In this document: piece by piece, positions 7,251 through 9,166 of the stretch
How positions within the stretch are numbered: the stretch's first letter is position 1
How the letters are laid out: each line of letters begins with the position of its first letter
From: Desulfobacterales bacterium
Lineage (GTDB): Bacteria; Desulfobacterota; Desulfobacteria; Desulfobacterales; UBA11574
Reading direction: 5' to 3'
DNA length: 9,166 nucleotides
Assembly (NCBI GenBank): GCA_030145595.1
Contig: JAQYVG010000139.1
Location: 1 to 9,166, forward strand
Translations under genes and position numbers: made by a program
The notes under the pieces: generated by a model
What the model was told of the DNA's origin: nothing
Seen by the model: only the letters and a program-made list of their open reading frames with translations
Databases searched by the model: none

Positions 7251-7312
7251 ATCACGAAAACACGAAAAACATATTAGGATTTCGTGCTTTCCCTCTTTCG
7301 TGTTTTCGTGAT
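7251..7312. repeat. CACGAAA palindromic repeat, complete copy
   Basis: Arms ATCACGAAAACACGAAA (7251-7267) and TTTCGTGTTTTCGTGAT (7296-7312) are a perfect 17-bp inverted repeat around a 28-base centre, which itself contains another TTTCGTG unit. It lies in the spacer between lpxA and the oxidoreductase gene. The same element recurs at 4816-4930 and as a half-arm at 336-349, so it is a dispersed intergenic family. On either strand no U-run directly after the stem marks a classical terminator. Confidence 0.8.
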
Positions 7313-7374
7313 TAGTTTTATTTTTTTGCCGGGAAAAGCACAAAATTCACAATTAAGGAACTAAAACCTAAAAC

Positions 7375-7408
7375 GTGATGAATTCGATTTTTTTTACGAA
7401 TTCATCAC
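7375..7408 (-). terminator. Hairpin over the lpxA stop codon, possible terminator
   Basis: A perfect 12-bp stem, GTGATGAATTCG (7375-7386) with CGAATTCATCAC (7397-7408), encloses a 10-base A/T loop. The lpxA stop codon is inside the stem. On the minus strand the stem is followed by GTTTTAGGTTTTAG, a broken U-rich tail, so it may end or attenuate the fabZ-lpxA transcript. The stem is AT-rich and the U-tract is interrupted, so termination is not certain. Confidence 0.45.
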
Positions 7409-8175
7409 CTGGTAATCCCGCGCTGAGAAGATTTGATGAATTCTACAAGATTTTTTACCTCGGGTATCTGATGGACCTCAGCGCGTACTCTTTCGATGGC
7501 CTCATTCAGGGTCAAGCCGATACGGAAAATGATTCTGTATGCTTTTTTCAGTTGCAATAAAGTTTCTTGGGGAATCCCTTTGCGTTTTAAGCCGACATTA
7601 TTTAAACCGTGCAGACTGGCCCTGTCGCCTGATGCTATCACATAGGGCGGAATATCTTTGACCACCGCAGATTTTCCGCCCACAAAAGCATAATCTCCGA
7701 CCCGCACAAACTGATGAATGGCCACAAGACCGCCGATAACAGCATAATCACCAATAGTAATATGACCGCCCAGGGTTGTATTATTGGAAAGAATTACTCC
7801 CCGGCCGGTAATACAGTCATGGGCGACATGTGAGTAGGCCATTAACAGATTTTCTTCACCGACTTCGGTAATTCCGCCGCCTTCTGCCGTTCCCCGATGA
7901 ATAGTCACAAATTCGCGCACAGTCGTTTTAGCACCGATCTTGACAAACGACTTTTCGCCCCCAAATTTCAAATCCTGGGGAATAGTTCCGACGGCGGCAT
8001 ACTGAAAAATTCGACAGTCCGGTCCAATGCTTGTGTACGGGTCGACAACGACATGGGGTCCAATAACCGTTCCTGACCCGATAACAACATTGTCGCCGAT
8101 AACTGAATACGGACCGATAACAACATTGGAGTCGACTTTCGCTCCCGAATCGATAAGTGCCGTGGCATGTATCAT
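7405..8175 (-). CDS. lpxA: Acyl-ACP--UDP-N-acetylglucosamine O-acyltransferase LpxA
   Basis: Cytoplasmic enzyme for the first step of lipid A synthesis: transfer of a 3-hydroxyacyl chain from ACP to the 3-OH of UDP-GlcNAc. At 256 residues it is close to E. coli LpxA (262). Residues 1-180 are hexapeptide repeats of the left-handed beta-helix (IGPYSVIGDNVVIG and so on), followed by a C-terminal helical domain. Catalytic His119 and His116 lie in SHVAHDC (equivalent to E. coli His125 and His122). His138, His154-Gln155 (in AIHQF) and Gly167 match the other substrate-site positions. PPYVIASGDRASLHGLN is the expected LpxA linker. The ATG overlaps the fabZ stop as ATGA and has GGAG eight bases upstream, so translation is coupled. 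Whether the acceptor is GlcNAc or a 3-amino analogue cannot be told from sequence alone; the neighbouring GnnA-like gene makes the question relevant. Confidence 0.95.
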   Translation of the reverse strand: MIHATALIDSGAKVDSNVVIGPYSVIGDNVVIGSGTVIGPHVVVDPYTSIGPDCRIFQYAAVGTIPQDLKFGGEKSFVKIGAKTTVREFVTIHRGTAEGGGITEVGEENLLMAYSHVAHDCITGRGVILSNNTTLGGHITIGDYAVIGGLVAIHQFVRVGDYAFVGGKSAVVKDIPPYVIASGDRASLHGLNNVGLKRKGIPQETLLQLKKAYRIIFRIGLTLNEAIERVRAEVHQIPEVKNLVEFIKSSQRGITR

Positions 8176-8618
8176 GATTTTTCTCCAAAAGTAGCCATCA
8201 GTTCCGCTTCGGCAACACGTTTATCATCAACGCTGGCGATGCCGGACATCTTAAAAGCTTGAGATCGCTGTTTCAGAAATTGAATCTCAAGGATAAGCTG
8301 GTCACCGGGAACAACAGGTTTCCTAAATTTGACCTTATCCATCCCCATAAAAAAAATCAATGACCCCTTCTTTTCCAGATCCATGGATTCAGCAGCCAGT
8401 ACACCCCCGGCTTGGCCCATGGCTTCGATAATCAGTACTCCGGGCATAATGGGCTCTCCCGGGAAATGACCTTGAAAAAAAGGCTCGTTGATAGTTACGT
8501 TTTTCAAAGCCACAACCTTTTTACCGGGCACAAGTTCAATGATGCGATCGATCATAATAAAAGGATAGCGATGAGGTAACAATTCCATGATTTTCTGAAT
8601 ATCATAAGTTATCTTCAT
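8172..8618 (-). CDS. fabZ: 3-hydroxyacyl-ACP dehydratase FabZ
   Basis: Hot-dog-fold dehydratase of type II fatty acid synthesis, which converts beta-hydroxyacyl-ACP to trans-2-enoyl-ACP and so competes with LpxA/LpxD for hydroxyacyl-ACP. The 148 residues match the family length. LPHRYPFIMIDRI (14-26) is the N-terminal signature. The active-site block is FFQGHFPGEPIMPGVLIIEA (47-66), with catalytic His51 and Glu65, followed by MGQAGG. The C-terminal half (MGMDKVKFRKPVVPGDQL) is typical. The ATG start has GGAGAG upstream at good spacing. It lies 59 bases after the lpxD remnant and overlaps lpxA by four bases. It is intact and without oddities. Confidence 0.95.
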   Translation of the reverse strand: MKITYDIQKIMELLPHRYPFIMIDRIIELVPGKKVVALKNVTINEPFFQGHFPGEPIMPGVLIIEAMGQAGGVLAAESMDLEKKGSLIFFMGMDKVKFRKPVVPGDQLILEIQFLKQRSQAFKMSGIASVDDKRVAEAELMATFGEKS

Positions 8619-8677
8619 TTTCTCTCTCCGTGAACCTTTGGGTCACAAATTGTTGGTATCTTCTCAATAAATGGAGG

Positions 8678-8994
8678 CTACCGGTAATGAGCCTTTGAAC
8701 TTATTCCCGGTTGCGGTTTTAAAGGTAGATGAAAAATTTTAAGGACTTTAGCAAAAGCGACCTGAGGATTTTCCACCAGCACCAGGTTTTGCATAGACGC
8801 CTGAAAATCACGGGGCACAATAACCGCCCCTGCATCGGTTGCATCGATCCGCTTTAAAAATTTTGCGTTTCCGGCAAAGGTTATTGCATCACTGTGGGCT
8901 TCGTCAAAAGGGCTACATCACGAATTCGTTTGTGAACATCCCCTTTAATCTCACCTCCGACAATCTCAGCAATTTTAGCTAATGATATTTCCAT
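8678..8994 (-). pseudogene. lpxD: Truncated, frameshifted lpxD (N-terminal domain only)
   Basis: LpxD adds the N-linked 3-hydroxyacyl chain to UDP-3-O-acylglucosamine. From the ATG at 8994 the frame reads MEISLAKIAEIVGGEIKGDV, the classic LpxD N-terminus, but it stops after 37 codons (TAA at 8881-8883). Near 8906-8912 (around GCCCTTTTGACG on the minus strand) one base appears lost. Shifting frame restores FDEAHSDAITFAGNAKFLKR, then AGAVIVPRDF, LVLVENPQVAFAKVLKIFH and PGISSKAHYR, ending in TAG at 8678-8680. This covers only the UDP-binding N-terminal domain, about 105 codons; normal LpxD has about 340 residues, with the catalytic left-handed beta-helix (hexapeptide repeats) making up most of it. 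That whole domain is absent. The frameshift alone could be a sequencing error, but the missing C-terminal two thirds could not. Its position before fabZ-lpxA is the standard lpxD site, so this is decay in place; an intact copy elsewhere would be expected if lipid A is still made. Confidence 0.87.
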
Positions 8995-9001
8995 CAAAAA
9001 A

Positions 9002-9025
9002 ACCTAGTCCGGTCAAGCCGGAACC
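9002..9025 (-). repeat. Leader-like repeat upstream of the lpxD remnant
   Basis: This is the second copy of the motif at 7212-7235 (19 of 24 bases the same). It contains a small TCCGG/CCGGA hairpin. On the minus strand it ends in TAGGT, 7 bases before the lpxD ATG. Confidence 0.5.
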
Positions 9026-9034
9026 ATATTTAAT

Positions 9035-9162
9035 TTGCCACAAAGTCACCAAGACACAAATGTCAGTGATCAGTTATCGGTTATCAGCGATCAGTTTTCC
9101 CTTACTGATCACTTCTCACTGATGACTGTTTACCCGTGACTGTCTTGGTGTCTTAGTGGCGA
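9035..9162. repeat. Nested inverted repeat (CACCAAGACAC type) upstream of lpxD
   Basis: Outer arms 9035-9055 (TTGCCACAAAGTCACCAAGAC) and 9142-9162 are inverted copies matching at 18 of 21 positions. Inside, AGTGATCAGT (9065-9074) and ACTGATCACT (9104-9113) pair perfectly. The interior is built from iterated ATCAGT/TTATC units. No ORF is seen. It resembles a MITE- or REP-type element occupying the space where an upstream gene of the locus or its promoter would be expected. Confidence 0.7.
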
Positions 9163-9166
9163 AAAT

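Noticed and set aside
7251..7312. CRISPR-like repeats.
   Set aside because: The units are inverted pairs dispersed in spacers, with no regular direct repeat-spacer array and no cas genes.
11..8644. A shared 13-mer GAACCTTTGGGTC at 12-24 and 8632-8644.
   Set aside because: One exact 13-base match is about what chance gives in a 9-kb window, and the flanks do not match.
8619..8677. Remnant of the LpxD C-terminus between the TAG and fabZ.
   Set aside because: No hexapeptide-repeat pattern appears in the frame that continues lpxD; the segment looks like ordinary leader for fabZ.

Overview
The window is a lipopolysaccharide/lipid A assembly locus from a Gram-negative bacterium. All genes lie on the minus strand, so transcription runs from high to low coordinates. 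The order lpxD-fabZ-lpxA-Gfo/Idh oxidoreductase-lpxB-msbA-lptF-lptG, the moderate GC and the intergenic palindromic repeats (CACGAAA-type, CACCAAGACAC-type, TGATTGATGATT-type) suggest a sulfate-reducer-like Desulfobacterota (former Deltaproteobacteria). That assignment is inference from gene order and style, not from a marker gene.

Layout, in transcription order. 9166-8995: nested inverted repeats and a short leader-like motif. 8994-8678: a broken lpxD that keeps only the N-terminal domain, carries a frameshift, and lacks the whole left-handed beta-helix acyltransferase domain. 8618-7405: fabZ and lpxA, coupled by an ATGA overlap and followed by a hairpin over the lpxA stop. 7404-7204: spacer with a 17-bp perfect inverted repeat. 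7203-6238: a Gfo/Idh/MocA oxidoreductase. 6132-4993: lpxB. 4992-4733: spacer with a second copy of the same repeat, inverted and interrupted by a 33-nt palindromic insert. 4732-2933: msbA. 2932-2680: spacer with a large imperfect inverted repeat and a possible promoter. 2679-357: lptF then lptG, the LPS-export permease pair. 356-1: no credible protein; a structured sequence that looks like the 5' part of a group II intron on the minus strand, abutting a half-copy of the CACGAAA repeat.

How the genes work together: FabZ supplies hydroxyacyl chains and LpxA puts the first one on UDP-GlcNAc. LpxD (broken here) would add the N-linked chain, and LpxB makes the disaccharide. MsbA flips the lipid A-core across the inner membrane. 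LptF/LptG, with LptB and LptC encoded elsewhere, extract LPS for transport to the outer membrane. The oxidoreductase resembles GnnA-type sugar-nucleotide dehydrogenases and may modify the UDP-sugar precursor, but no aminotransferase partner is present.

I see no clear new defence or mobile system. The most notable points are the decayed lpxD in an otherwise intact operon, the repeat family that fills nearly every spacer including one repeat nested inside another, and the intron-like sequence apparently sitting in one arm of that repeat.
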